DNA of 37,388 nt from DATBLE01 sp046732255 (GTDB lineage Bacteria; Actinomycetota; Thermoleophilia; Gaiellales; Gaiellaceae). Positions 1-7,460 of the stretch are shown piece by piece. Position numbers and translations under genes: made by a program. How positions within the stretch are numbered: position 1 is the first letter of the stretch; every line of letters begins with the position of its first letter. The DNA is taken from positions 1-37,388 of the forward strand of contig JBKPMR010000099.1 of the NCBI GenBank assembly GCA_046732255.1, read 5' to 3'. The notes under the pieces were generated by a model. The model was not told the DNA's origin. It made no database searches and worked only from the letters and a program-made list of their open reading frames with translations.

Positions 1-1
1 C

Positions 2-520
2 TACTCGGCCGCGAAGACGCGGGACGCGGCCGCGATCCTCCGCGTGCTCGGTACGCCGCTCCTAATCCATCAGCCCTCCTACTCGATGCTCAACCGGTGG
101 ATCGAGCCGGAGCTCCTCGATGCGCTGGAGGACGAGGGCACAGGCTGCATCGTGTTCTCACCGCTCGCGCAAGGGGTGCTCACCGATCGGTACCTGAACG
201 GGATCCCGGAAGGATCCCGGGCGAGTCAGGAATCGTCGCTCACTCCGGGGATGCTGACCGAGGAGATGCTCTCTAAAGTCCGGGCACTTGCGGAGATCGC
301 CGCCGGAAGGGGGCAATCGCTCGCGCAGATGGCCCTCGCATGGACGCTACGCGACCCGCGCGTGACCACGGCGCTGATCGGTGCCAGCAGCGTCGACCAG
401 CTCGAGGCCAACGTCGCGGCCCTCGACGGGCTCGAGTTCTCCTCGGCTGAGCTTGCCGAGATCGATCGGTTTGCCACGGATAGCGGGATCAACCTGTGGG
501 CTGCTTCGAGCGCCGAGTAG
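2..520 (+). CDS. Aldo/keto reductase, YghZ/Gpr type (5' partial)
   Basis: The reading frame is open from the left edge, so this is the C-terminal part (about 172 residues) of an NADPH-dependent aldo/keto reductase. The family reduces small aldehydes such as L-glyceraldehyde 3-phosphate. The visible part carries the late beta/alpha-barrel elements: HQPSYSMLNRW, the CIVFSPLAQGVLTDRYLNG block, the RGQSLAQMALAW helix and the ALIGASSVDQLEANV cofactor-binding segment. It ends in NLWAASSAE, very like the end of E. coli YghZ (NLWQASSDK). The catalytic Asp-Tyr-Lys-His residues lie in the missing N-terminal half. The first in-frame start-like codon in the window (GTG at 44) is internal to the fold, so it is not the true start. 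The next gene overlaps its 3' end by 25 nt. Subfamily placement rests on motif memory, not a search. Confidence 0.88.
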   Translation, partial: YSAAKTRDAAAILRVLGTPLLIHQPSYSMLNRWIEPELLDALEDEGTGCIVFSPLAQGVLTDRYLNGIPEGSRASQESSLTPGMLTEEMLSKVRALAEIAAGRGQSLAQMALAWTLRDPRVTTALIGASSVDQLEANVAALDGLEFSSAELAEIDRFATDSGINLWAASSAE

Positions 521-1161
521 CGGGGAGACCGGAGGGCGAGGTTCGGATCGAGCTCCTGCTCGATGCTGTCGAACGCTCGCCGGGACGCTTCCTGCTCGGC
601 ATCACAGGGCCACCCGGCGCCGGAAAGTCCACAATCGCCGCCGCGGCCGCGGCCGCCGTGAACACGGAGCGACGATCCGGCTTCGCCGTCGTCGCCCCGA
701 TGGACGGCTTCCATCTGTCGAACGAGCAGCTCGAGACGCTTCATCTACGCAACGTCAAGGGAGCGCCCGAGACCTTCGACGTGGACGGATTCGTCCACCT
801 GCTCCGGCGGGTACGGCACGAGACCGGCTCGACGATCCTCTGGCCGGCGTTCGACCGCTCGATCGAGGAGACGATCCCCGATTCGATCGCCGTCACCCCA
901 CGAGCAAGGCTCGTCGTCGTCGAAGGCAACTATCTGCTCCTCGATCGGCCGGGCTGGCGAGAGGTACGCGGGTTGCTCGACGAAGTCTGGTACGTCGATG
1001 CTCCGCGCGACGTCCTGCGTGAGCGACTGCTCGCGCGCGCGCGCGCGGGCGACCGGACCGAAGCAGACGCGTTCCGGCATGTCACCGAAAGTGACCTCCT
1101 GAACGCCGAACTTGTTGCGGCGACCAAGGCGGCTGCCGATCGGCTCCTGCCGGGCGCCTAG
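496..1161 (+). CDS. P-loop nucleoside/nucleotide kinase family protein
   Basis: A cytosolic kinase of the uridine kinase / phosphoribulokinase P-loop superfamily, 221 residues from a GTG start. A Walker A motif (GITGPPGAGKST) lies near residues 35-46. MDGFH near residue 75 is the usual substrate-site Asp of this family. WPAFDR (about 115-120) and VVVEGNYLLLD (about 140-150), a Walker-B-like strand with an EGNY motif typical of uridine-kinase-like proteins, follow. An Arg-rich lid (VLRERLLARARAGDRTEADAF) completes the fold. The C-terminal NAELVAATKAAADRLL helix is typical of proteins annotated as nucleoside/nucleotide kinase family. The substrate cannot be read from sequence; sugars, nucleosides and pantothenate are all used in the superfamily. 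GTG 496 lies inside the upstream aldo/keto reductase gene, which suggests translational coupling. No better start exists before the conserved core, and no clear Shine-Dalgarno is seen. Confidence 0.82.
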   Translation: MGCFERRVAGRPEGEVRIELLLDAVERSPGRFLLGITGPPGAGKSTIAAAAAAAVNTERRSGFAVVAPMDGFHLSNEQLETLHLRNVKGAPETFDVDGFVHLLRRVRHETGSTILWPAFDRSIEETIPDSIAVTPRARLVVVEGNYLLLDRPGWREVRGLLDEVWYVDAPRDVLRERLLARARAGDRTEADAFRHVTESDLLNAELVAATKAAADRLLPGA

Positions 1162-1529
1162 CCGAAGGCGAACGTGGACGAGTCGATCCCGAGGCCGAGG
1201 TGTCCGCCGGGGCAGCTGCTCTAGCAGACGGGGGGTGTCTCGAGCTCTTCGATGTTGACTTCGAGGGACAGGCGCCAAGCATCGGCCGAAGGCATCCTTG
1301 ACGCTCGGGCGCGCCCAGGCGAACAGCTCACTCGCCTCAACCGGTAGTCCCTTGCCGCCTGGCGGTCTGGCCACCCGTAGATCCGGTGGATCCTGAGCGA
1401 CTCGCATCCCTGACGACCTCCGGCGCCTTCAACCTCGGGTTCTTCGCGAGCGAGCAGCGAGGTTGAAATCGAACCCCTCGGCTGCCGCTAAAGAAGCTGC
1501 AAACACTCGGTTTGCAGCGCCTTTGGTGA
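1162..1529. other. Non-coding stretch with possible gene remnant
   Basis: No intact gene is supported over about 370 nt. On the minus strand about 1218-1407 there are two out-of-frame segments that read like a decayed protein end: LPVEASELFAWARPSVKDAFG, then after a frame change DAWRLSLEVNIEELETPPVC followed by a stop. I cannot name the family. The right end carries the probable tRNA-Lys terminator. Otherwise nothing recognisable is seen. Confidence 0.4.
1495..1519 (-). terminator. Probable intrinsic terminator of tRNA-Lys
   Basis: Read on the minus strand, about 12 nt past the tRNA 3' end, GCTGCAAAC pairs with GTTTGCAGC around a short loop and is followed by a T-rich tail (TTCTTT). This is a classic stem plus T-run, uncommon in such GC-rich DNA. 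Coordinates are approximate by 1-2 nt. Confidence 0.55.
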
Positions 1530-1602
1530 TGGGCCGGGCAGGGATCGAACCTGCGACCTTGGGATTAAAAGTCCCCTGCTCTACCAACTGAGCTACCGGC
1601 CC
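1530..1602 (-). tRNA. tRNA-Lys (anticodon TTT)
   Basis: A 73-nt cloverleaf on the minus strand. The acceptor stem GGGCCGG/CCGGCCC has discriminator A. The D arm has GCTCAGTTGGTAGAGC, the anticodon loop is CTTTTAA with TTT at 1567-1569, and the T arm has the TTCGATC loop. The anticodon stem has a G-A mismatch at its outermost pair and is otherwise paired. CCA is not encoded. A TATACT -10 element lies just upstream and a T-tailed hairpin downstream, so it is probably transcribed alone. Confidence 0.96.
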
Positions 1603-1612
1603 GGGTTATCCG

Positions 1613-1618
1613 AGTATA
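1613..1618 (-). promoter_or_regulatory. -10 element for tRNA-Lys
   Basis: TATACT on the minus strand, 10 nt upstream of the mature tRNA 5' end. This is one mismatch from the sigma-70 consensus TATAAT. The matching -35 is weak. Confidence 0.5.
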
Positions 1619-1851
1619 GAAACAGCGCCGCGGATCGAAGCCCGGCGGCGCGGCTCCGTCCGGGCCGCCTGTTTTCTTTGGAGCCAACCGAGACGCCTCG
1701 ATCCCCCCGGGAGTCTCGCCTTGCGAGAAAGGAGGAGAGGACCTCTAGCTGGTCGAATCGCTGAATGCGGCAGACGCGCGGACCCGATGCCCCCGGGGCC
1801 CCGCCGTCTCAGGTGCACGTTCGAAGACTTCCCCGACAAGGAGACGCAGAA

Positions 1852-2919
1852 ATGCGGCATGTGAGAATGCTGTTAGCAGGCGGCGTCGTTCTCGCCGCCG
1901 CGGCGCTCGCCGGTACTGCGGCGGCCGCGGACGCGCCGACGACGGAACCGCCGGTGAACGGGACGACGATGAAGACCTGTGTGAATCTCAGCAGCGGCAA
2001 CGTCCGGGTCATCAACGTCGCTCCGTCCGACCTCCACTGGAAGAAGACCCCGACGGCCTGCAAGAAGGGCGAGCAGGAGCTCGACTGGACCGTCGGCGGC
2101 GGTGGCGGAACCGGGCCGACAGGCCCAGCCGGTCCCACCGGCCCAGCTGGTCCCACCGGTCCTGCCGGCCCGGCTGGTGCGACGGGCGCCGACGGTCCAC
2201 AGGGGCCGACCGGTGCTGATGGTGCGCAAGGCCCGACGGGTGCCGATGGCGCCCGGGGCCCGACGGGTGCTGACGGTGCCCAGGGTCCGACCGGGCCCCA
2301 GGGTCCGACCGGCGCCGACGGGCCTCCGGGGCCGACGGGTGCCGCCGGTGCACAAGGTCCGACGGGTGCCGACGGTGCGCAGGGTCCGACGGGTACCGAC
2401 GGTGCGCAGGGTGCGACCGGCGCGGATGGTGTCCAGGGTCCGACGGGTGCCGACGGTGCGCAGGGTGCGACCGGCGCTGATGGTGCGCAGGGTGCGACCG
2501 GCGCTGATGGCGCCCAGGGCCCGACGGGCGCCGACGGGGCGCAGGGCCCGACCGGGCCGCAAGGCCCCACGGGTGCGCAAGGACCAACAGGTGCGCAGGG
2601 GCCAACGGGTCCGACGGGCGCGGCGGGTGTCCTAGGGAGCACGACCGTGGTCGCCGGGACGGCCTCGTCGCCGGCTGGCAACTCGGCGAACGGTGCAACT
2701 GCCACGTCCACGGCGACGTGCGCCGGCGGCGAGAAGCTCCTCGGCGGCGGTGCGACGGTCACCCAGGGCGGCAATGCGCAAGGGTTCGTCATGCAGTCCT
2801 CCCCGAACGTGACATCGGGGACGCCGACAGGCTGGACGGCCGTGGGCTACCAGTTCGCCAACAACGCCACCAACGGACAGCGCTGGTCGATCACCGCGTA
2901 CGCAGTCTGCGGTAACTAG
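1852..2919 (+). CDS. Secreted collagen-like Gly-X-Y repeat protein
   Basis: A 355-residue exported protein. The ATG at 1852 is preceded by AAGGAG at 1838-1843 with an 8-nt spacer, and it opens a clean signal peptide (MRHVRMLLAGG, hydrophobic core, cleavage near AAAADAP). An in-frame ATG at 1765 would only add a non-hydrophobic extension and is rejected. After a short domain with two Cys, residues about 88-261 are 58 uninterrupted Gly-X-Y triplets (2113-2634), dominated by GPT, GAD, GAQ and GPA. Such Pro/Thr-rich triplets form triple helices without hydroxylation in bacterial collagen-like proteins. The last about 95 residues are a Gly/Ser/Thr-rich globular tail with two Cys (CAGGEKLLGGG and AVCGN), perhaps a trimerisation head. 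No LPXTG anchor is present, so it is probably released or loosely surface-bound. A strong hairpin follows the stop. Confidence 0.87.
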   Translation: MRHVRMLLAGGVVLAAAALAGTAAAADAPTTEPPVNGTTMKTCVNLSSGNVRVINVAPSDLHWKKTPTACKKGEQELDWTVGGGGGTGPTGPAGPTGPAGPTGPAGPAGATGADGPQGPTGADGAQGPTGADGARGPTGADGAQGPTGPQGPTGADGPPGPTGAAGAQGPTGADGAQGPTGTDGAQGATGADGVQGPTGADGAQGATGADGAQGATGADGAQGPTGADGAQGPTGPQGPTGAQGPTGAQGPTGPTGAAGVLGSTTVVAGTASSPAGNSANGATATSTATCAGGEKLLGGGATVTQGGNAQGFVMQSSPNVTSGTPTGWTAVGYQFANNATNGQRWSITAYAVCGN

Positions 2920-2937
2920 CTCAGATCGAATTGCTGG

Positions 2938-2963
2938 GGACGGGGGCCGCACGGCCCCCGTCC
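2938..2963 (+). terminator. GC-rich hairpin, likely terminator
   Basis: GGACGGGGGCC pairs perfectly with GGCCCCCGTCC over 11 bp around a GCAC loop, 18 nt after the stop of the collagen-like gene. No T tract follows, as is common in actinobacterial terminators. Confidence 0.65.
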
Positions 2964-2994
2964 GCGTTGGGCTGGCTTTCGACGCCCGGTTATC

Positions 2995-4017
2995 GTGGCT
3001 CCCTTGGAGCTCCTTCGCAGGCTGGCAGGCTCGCTCTGGATTCGCGCTGTCGTCAGCGCCGGGCTGCTTGCCGCGGTCGCCACGCAGATCGACTTCGGGC
3101 TGATCCGCAGCCGCCTCTCCGGCGGCAGCTGGGGCTGGTTCGCGCTCGGGGTCGTCGTGTTGTTCGCATCGTTCGTCGTCGGCGGCCTGCGCTGGCAGAT
3201 CTTTCTGCAGGCCGCGGGAATTGAGACGACCCCCTGGGCCTCCGTGCGCGCCTACCTGATCGGGACGTTCACGACCAACTTCCTGCCGACGCAGATCGGC
3301 GGGGACCTGACCCGCGTGTTCATTGCGGCTGGGCCGGGAATGCGCCTCCGCGCGGCGGTAACCGTGTTCCTCGACCGCGCTACCGCCCTCGCGTGCATGC
3401 TCGCTGTCGGCTGGCTGCTGATCGCTCTGAATCCGGGGCCGATCCCGGGCCAGCTCTACGCCGCGATCGCCAGCGCCAGCGCGGCGTTCGGCGTCGTGAC
3501 GATCGTGCTCCTTCTCCTGGTGCGTCTCCGGGTCACGAGGCGGGCGGTGCCCATCCGAGCGCGGCCGCACGCCCTCGAGATCAGGAACACCCTGGTCGCG
3601 TGCCTCACCCGGCCTGTGCTCGCGAAGACGCTCCTGATCGGGCTTGGCTTCCAGGGGCTCGTCTACCTCGCCGCCTGGCTCGTCGCACGGTCGATCTCGC
3701 TCGACGCTCCGTTCGCGGTGATCGGCGCAGTGATGGCGCCGGTGCTGATTCTGTCGACCGCGCCTGTCTCGATCGGAGGCTATGGCGTCCGGGAGGGGAG
3801 CTACGTGCTGCTGCTCAGGTACGCCGGGATCGGCGCGACCGACGCGACGCTGTTCTCGCTGCTCCAGGGCGCGGCGTTCGCGCTCGCCAGCATCCCCGGC
3901 GCGCTGGTGCTGCTTCGTCGACCCGGCTCCGGATCGTCCGGCCCTCAGCCACTGAGCGCCTCCACCCAGTCGAGAGTCTTGCCGCAGAGCGATCGTGCCC
4001 GGGAAGGTTCCACGTAG
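2995..4017 (+). CDS. LPG-synthase transmembrane-domain (UPF0104/YbhN) flippase-like protein
   Basis: A 340-residue polytopic inner-membrane protein from a GTG start. It resembles the stand-alone transmembrane domain of lysylphosphatidylglycerol synthase (AglD/MprF-type), thought to flip lipids or lipid-linked sugars. Supporting features are the first segment with AVVSAGLLAAVATQIDF, the YLIGTFTTNFLPTQIGGDLTRV block (family motif NxxLPxxxGGDxxR), the VFLDRATALACM segment (family pattern V..D.....), and the late PVSIGGYGVREGSYVLLL motif. About eight hydrophobic helices can be counted. No catalytic aminoacyl-transfer domain is attached, so it does not itself make lysyl-PG. Its 3' end overlaps the convergent membrane gene by 73 nt. 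The start is taken as the first GTG before the hydrophobic core; no Shine-Dalgarno is visible. Confidence 0.8.
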   Translation: MAPLELLRRLAGSLWIRAVVSAGLLAAVATQIDFGLIRSRLSGGSWGWFALGVVVLFASFVVGGLRWQIFLQAAGIETTPWASVRAYLIGTFTTNFLPTQIGGDLTRVFIAAGPGMRLRAAVTVFLDRATALACMLAVGWLLIALNPGPIPGQLYAAIASASAAFGVVTIVLLLLVRLRVTRRAVPIRARPHALEIRNTLVACLTRPVLAKTLLIGLGFQGLVYLAAWLVARSISLDAPFAVIGAVMAPVLILSTAPVSIGGYGVREGSYVLLLRYAGIGATDATLFSLLQGAAFALASIPGALVLLRRPGSGSSGPQPLSASTQSRVLPQSDRAREGST

Positions 4018-6317
4018 GTGACCCGCCGAGCCTGGGTTCCCTGCGCGACGGCGAACGGTCCGAGGCCGAACGGCGGGCTGCCTCCGCTGCCGGGACGCAG
4101 ATCGGATCCGTCGTATGCGACATGGAAGGCGTGTCGGCCGGCGGCCAGTTCCTCGGCCCCGACCTCGACGAAGTTTCCGGGCCATTGCAAGACGTTCCGA
4201 GCGCTGCCGACTTCACGGCCGTCGATCGTCACGCCGACGCGCGTCCGGAACGAGCCACCGAGCCAGATGCCGTAGCGCCCGGTCGACGGAACATCGAAAC
4301 CGGCATTCACGGACGAGCCAGGAATGTAGAGCGCGTTCGGATACTCGTCGTACGCGGCGAACGAGTTTGGTTCGCCGGTCGTCCCGTCGCCGCCGATCAC
4401 GATTGCCGCCGGGCGCTCGACGGTCGCTAGGGCGCCACGGTTCGCAGCCGCGATCCTGCCCAGCCGGAGCACCTGGCTGCACGACGGAACTCCCGTCGGT
4501 TGCATCCGGCCGCCCAGCGAGAGGTGCTCGACGATCCTGCTCGGCGCATCGAGGCGTCGCCAGACCTGGTAGTAGCGCCCGCTGGAGACGAGCGAGTAGT
4601 CGGAGGGCGGACGGCTGGCAAGCCCGGACCGTCGCACGACCAGCGTGGGATAGGAAAGCACGGCGCCGAGCTGGATCTCGTCGACGTCCGGAGAGGCGCC
4701 CTTCTCGGGGAGTTGTCCGCTTCGGAGGGGAATGGAGTTACGCCGTAGCTCGGCGGCTCCCTCGGCATCCATCGTGCGAAGGAAGTGCCGGGCCCCGTAC
4801 GGGTCGAACTCGGTCATCAGGGTGGGCCCTCGCCCTGCGAAGCGGTGGCCGATGGATGCGAGCTCCGACAGCCGTGCGGCCGGAGCGACCAGGACGTCGT
4901 GGTACTGCAGGACGTTCGACCAGGCGACCGCTGCGATCACCGCGGCGGCGGCGAGGGCGCCTTCCGTCCGCCGGCCGCGCTCGAAGACGATGGCGGCCCC
5001 CGTCAGGCCCGCGGCTAGGACGATCGGGGAGGCCGAGGCGAGCGCCTTGCCGGCGATCCAGGGCGAACCGCCCTGCGCGTAGACGACGCATGCGAGCCCG
5101 GCCGAACCGAGCGCCACGGGCAGTCCCCAGGCCCGGCACCGCCAGGCGACACCGGTCGCGACGACGGCTCCCGCGCCTACGAGCGCGACGAGGACGTACG
5201 TCACGATCAACCCGTGCGGCGGCGTCCGGAAGTCGCCGTGGGGCCAAATTCCGAACACTTGCAGCCAGCTCAGGCGGCGGACGAGGTTCCCGTACTCGGC
5301 GGCGGTCGCCACCGTGTCTATGCCCGATCTCGACAGCCACCTGCCCGTGGTCACCAGCTCCGGGATCGCGAACAGGGCGGTTGCCGCTACGAAAGCCAGG
5401 GAGAATCGCGTCGCCCGGCGTACACCACGCCTGCGGGCAAGCAGCAAGGCGGCGGCGGCGAGCGGCGGTGCCAGCCAGACGGCGCCGCCGACGCTGAGAC
5501 CGGCGACGAGCGCGGCGGACGCCGCGGCGATGGGCAGCACGGCACGGACTCGATCCCGCCGGATCGTCAGCGGCACGAGTGACGCGGTCGTCACGACGAC
5601 GACCGTGGTGAAGAGCTCCTTGACGCCCCCCCAGAGCGCGTAGCCGTAGGCGAGCGCCGCCTGGGCGCCGACGAAGGCGATGCAGGCGCGAACCGGCCGC
5701 GCTCGGATCAGCTCCGACACGAGCTGATAGAGCGTGAGGCCGATCAGGAGCGCTAGGAACGTGAGGTAGGGCTGCCAGAGCCAGGCCACGTCCTCGTGGG
5801 AGAGCGTGCCGGCGGCGCCGAGTGGCAGGAGCGAACCGAGTGGATAGCCGTTCACGTACGCGGCGTCGAGCAGTGTCTCGTAGGTCGACGGCCCGAGCCC
5901 CGTCGCGTCGTAGCCGTGGTGCGTTGCCCGGTCGAGCATCGCGAAGTACGTCGCGGTGTCGTCGAGCTTGATGTAGCCGAGAAACGTCGCGCGGCCCGTC
6001 AGTACCGTCGGTGCGGCAAACACGGCGTAGACCGCTGCTCCGGTGGCGACCAGCCAGCCGTCGACGCGGCGCAGCTTCTCGGGGAACGAAAGCCCGAAGC
6101 CGACGAGAGCGAGCGCGACCACGAGGGGCGCTGCAAGGTCTGCCGTCTCGTCGCTCAGGTGGGTGAACTGCGTCGCCAGCGAGACCACGAGGAACCCAAC
6201 CGGTAGCAGGAGCGCTGCGGGCAGCTCCGCGGCAACCTGTTCCACGAGGAGGCCGCAACCGAGCGAGAGGAGTCCGAGGACGACCGGGAAGACGAGCCAG
6301 GCGACGGGGAGGGTCAT
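3945..6317 (-). CDS. Large polytopic membrane protein, possible GT-C-like
   Basis: A 790-residue protein from ATG 6317. Residues 1 to about 490 are a chain of 12 or more hydrophobic helices, beginning MTLPVAWLVFPVVLGLL. An early external loop holds the acidic motif GYIKLDDTATYFAMLDRATHHG, reminiscent of the first-loop Asp motifs of GT-C glycosyltransferases that use lipid-phosphate sugars. After the last helix (YHDVLVAPAARLS) come about 270 soluble residues with a YYQVWRR block and a C-terminal beta-rich region (YGIWLGGSFRTRVGVTIDGR, then AGRHAFHVAYDGSDLRPGSG). The latter looks like a carbohydrate-binding jelly-roll on the outside of the cell. I infer a role in envelope polysaccharide assembly, supported by the neighbouring flippase-like gene, but the exact family is not recognised. 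The 3' end overlaps the convergent gene by 73 nt. Confidence 0.72.
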   Translation of the reverse strand: MTLPVAWLVFPVVLGLLSLGCGLLVEQVAAELPAALLLPVGFLVVSLATQFTHLSDETADLAAPLVVALALVGFGLSFPEKLRRVDGWLVATGAAVYAVFAAPTVLTGRATFLGYIKLDDTATYFAMLDRATHHGYDATGLGPSTYETLLDAAYVNGYPLGSLLPLGAAGTLSHEDVAWLWQPYLTFLALLIGLTLYQLVSELIRARPVRACIAFVGAQAALAYGYALWGGVKELFTTVVVVTTASLVPLTIRRDRVRAVLPIAAASAALVAGLSVGGAVWLAPPLAAAALLLARRRGVRRATRFSLAFVAATALFAIPELVTTGRWLSRSGIDTVATAAEYGNLVRRLSWLQVFGIWPHGDFRTPPHGLIVTYVLVALVGAGAVVATGVAWRCRAWGLPVALGSAGLACVVYAQGGSPWIAGKALASASPIVLAAGLTGAAIVFERGRRTEGALAAAAVIAAVAWSNVLQYHDVLVAPAARLSELASIGHRFAGRGPTLMTEFDPYGARHFLRTMDAEGAAELRRNSIPLRSGQLPEKGASPDVDEIQLGAVLSYPTLVVRRSGLASRPPSDYSLVSSGRYYQVWRRLDAPSRIVEHLSLGGRMQPTGVPSCSQVLRLGRIAAANRGALATVERPAAIVIGGDGTTGEPNSFAAYDEYPNALYIPGSSVNAGFDVPSTGRYGIWLGGSFRTRVGVTIDGREVGSARNVLQWPGNFVEVGAEELAAGRHAFHVAYDGSDLRPGSGGSPPFGLGPFAVAQGTQARRVTYVEPSRARSLCGKTLDWVEALSG

Positions 6318-6348
6318 CGGGCCGGTTCAGGGCCGAGTGGCGGCCTGG

Positions 6349-7326
6349 TCAGCCGACCGGCGCGATGCGGTGCGACGCGATGTAACGCGCGCGCGCGGGT
6401 GAGGGGTCGAACACCTCGATCTGGTAGTTCGAGTTCGGGTAGGCGAGGTGAACGCTCCTCGGATCGCGTCCGTCGACGACCGCAAGTCCACCGCCGGGGA
6501 GATCGATCGTGCGGGCCCCGTTCTTCGCTGTTCGCCTGACCGTTGCGAGAGCGTCCAGCACCGGGTACGTGCCGACGGTGAGGTAGGGGTTCTTCGTGCC
6601 CACGGCGACTCCGCGCGGCAGGTAGCGGAGGAAGACGCTGCCGTTCCAGGGCTGTGTCAGCTCATAAGTGGCACCGGGAATCGCACGGGCCCAGTAGATC
6701 GGATGGCCGAGCGACGCCTTCAGTGCTCTGAGCGCGCTTGGCGACACCGCCTTCGGCGCCGCGGGCTCCGTCGACTCACCATCCGCTACCGGAACGACTC
6801 GGCCTGAAAACACAAGTTGCTGTGCCGCACCGGGGGACGGGTCATAGACCTCGATCTGGGCGGTCGAGCCCGGGTAGGCAAGATAGACGTTCGTGGGGCG
6901 CGCCCGGCTGTAGAAGGCGACGCCGCCGTGCCCGATCGGGATCGCCGCTGAGCCAACGGTGTGCGCCAGGCGCGCTGTGACGGCGAACGCGCGCTTCATC
7001 GGATACGTGCCGATCGTCAGGTAGGGCGTCTTTGTCCCGACCTTCTCCCCGCCGGAGAGATAGCGGACGAACACGCGGTTGTCTCCGGCCTTCGTCATCT
7101 CATAGGTCACGCCCGGCCGCTCGCCTGCCCAGTAGATCGGGATCCCGACCGCCGCCAGGCTCTGCAGGCCCTTCACCGAGATCGGCACCGGTTTCGAGGT
7201 CGTTGGGGCGGATGGGGCGATTGATGAAGACGAGTCGCCACCGCCGAGAACGACCCAAAGGACGAAGCCAGTGGCGAGAGCGACCGCGATGACAGCTCCG
7301 ATCCGGATTCGCCGTCGTCGCGGCAT
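6349..7326 (-). CDS. Membrane-anchored protein with tandem duplicated domain
   Basis: A 325-residue protein from ATG 7326 (MPRRRRIRIG); an in-frame GTG at 7380 is an alternative. A basic N-terminus and one helix (AVIAVALATGFVLWVVLGG) are followed by a Ser/Pro-rich linker, so the rest is probably extracellular. Two copies of one domain of roughly 110 residues follow, each with the series [GH]xPIYWA - PG.TYE.T - G..VF.RYL..G..VGTK.PYLT.GTYP - LAYP....QIEV.DPSP. The copies are about half identical, clear evidence of internal duplication. I do not recognise a named family. It lies between the large membrane gene and the cyclic-di-GMP gene, all on the minus strand, with gaps of 31 and 134 nt. No Shine-Dalgarno is clear for either start. 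Confidence 0.75.
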   Translation of the reverse strand: MPRRRRIRIGAVIAVALATGFVLWVVLGGGDSSSSIAPSAPTTSKPVPISVKGLQSLAAVGIPIYWAGERPGVTYEMTKAGDNRVFVRYLSGGEKVGTKTPYLTIGTYPMKRAFAVTARLAHTVGSAAIPIGHGGVAFYSRARPTNVYLAYPGSTAQIEVYDPSPGAAQQLVFSGRVVPVADGESTEPAAPKAVSPSALRALKASLGHPIYWARAIPGATYELTQPWNGSVFLRYLPRGVAVGTKNPYLTVGTYPVLDALATVRRTAKNGARTIDLPGGGLAVVDGRDPRSVHLAYPNSNYQIEVFDPSPARARYIASHRIAPVG

Positions 7327-7460
7327 GGACGGGGCCGGCTGGGGCAGGCCCGAGCCGGCGTCTTCAATCACTGTCTGCACTGGTGTTCTGGGGGAAGTCG
7401 TACGCGGGACGCGATCAACGTCCGGTGCGGAGCCTAACCCGCCCGGCGGACGACTTCGGC

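Noticed and set aside
1765..1851. Upstream ATG extending the collagen-like protein by 29 residues
   Set aside because: It would bury the signal peptide. The ATG at 1852 has a well-placed AAGGAG.
2113..2634. Repetitive DNA as a CRISPR array or minisatellite
   Set aside because: The periodicity is 9 and 18 nt, in frame, and encodes Gly-X-Y triplets; there are no unique spacers.
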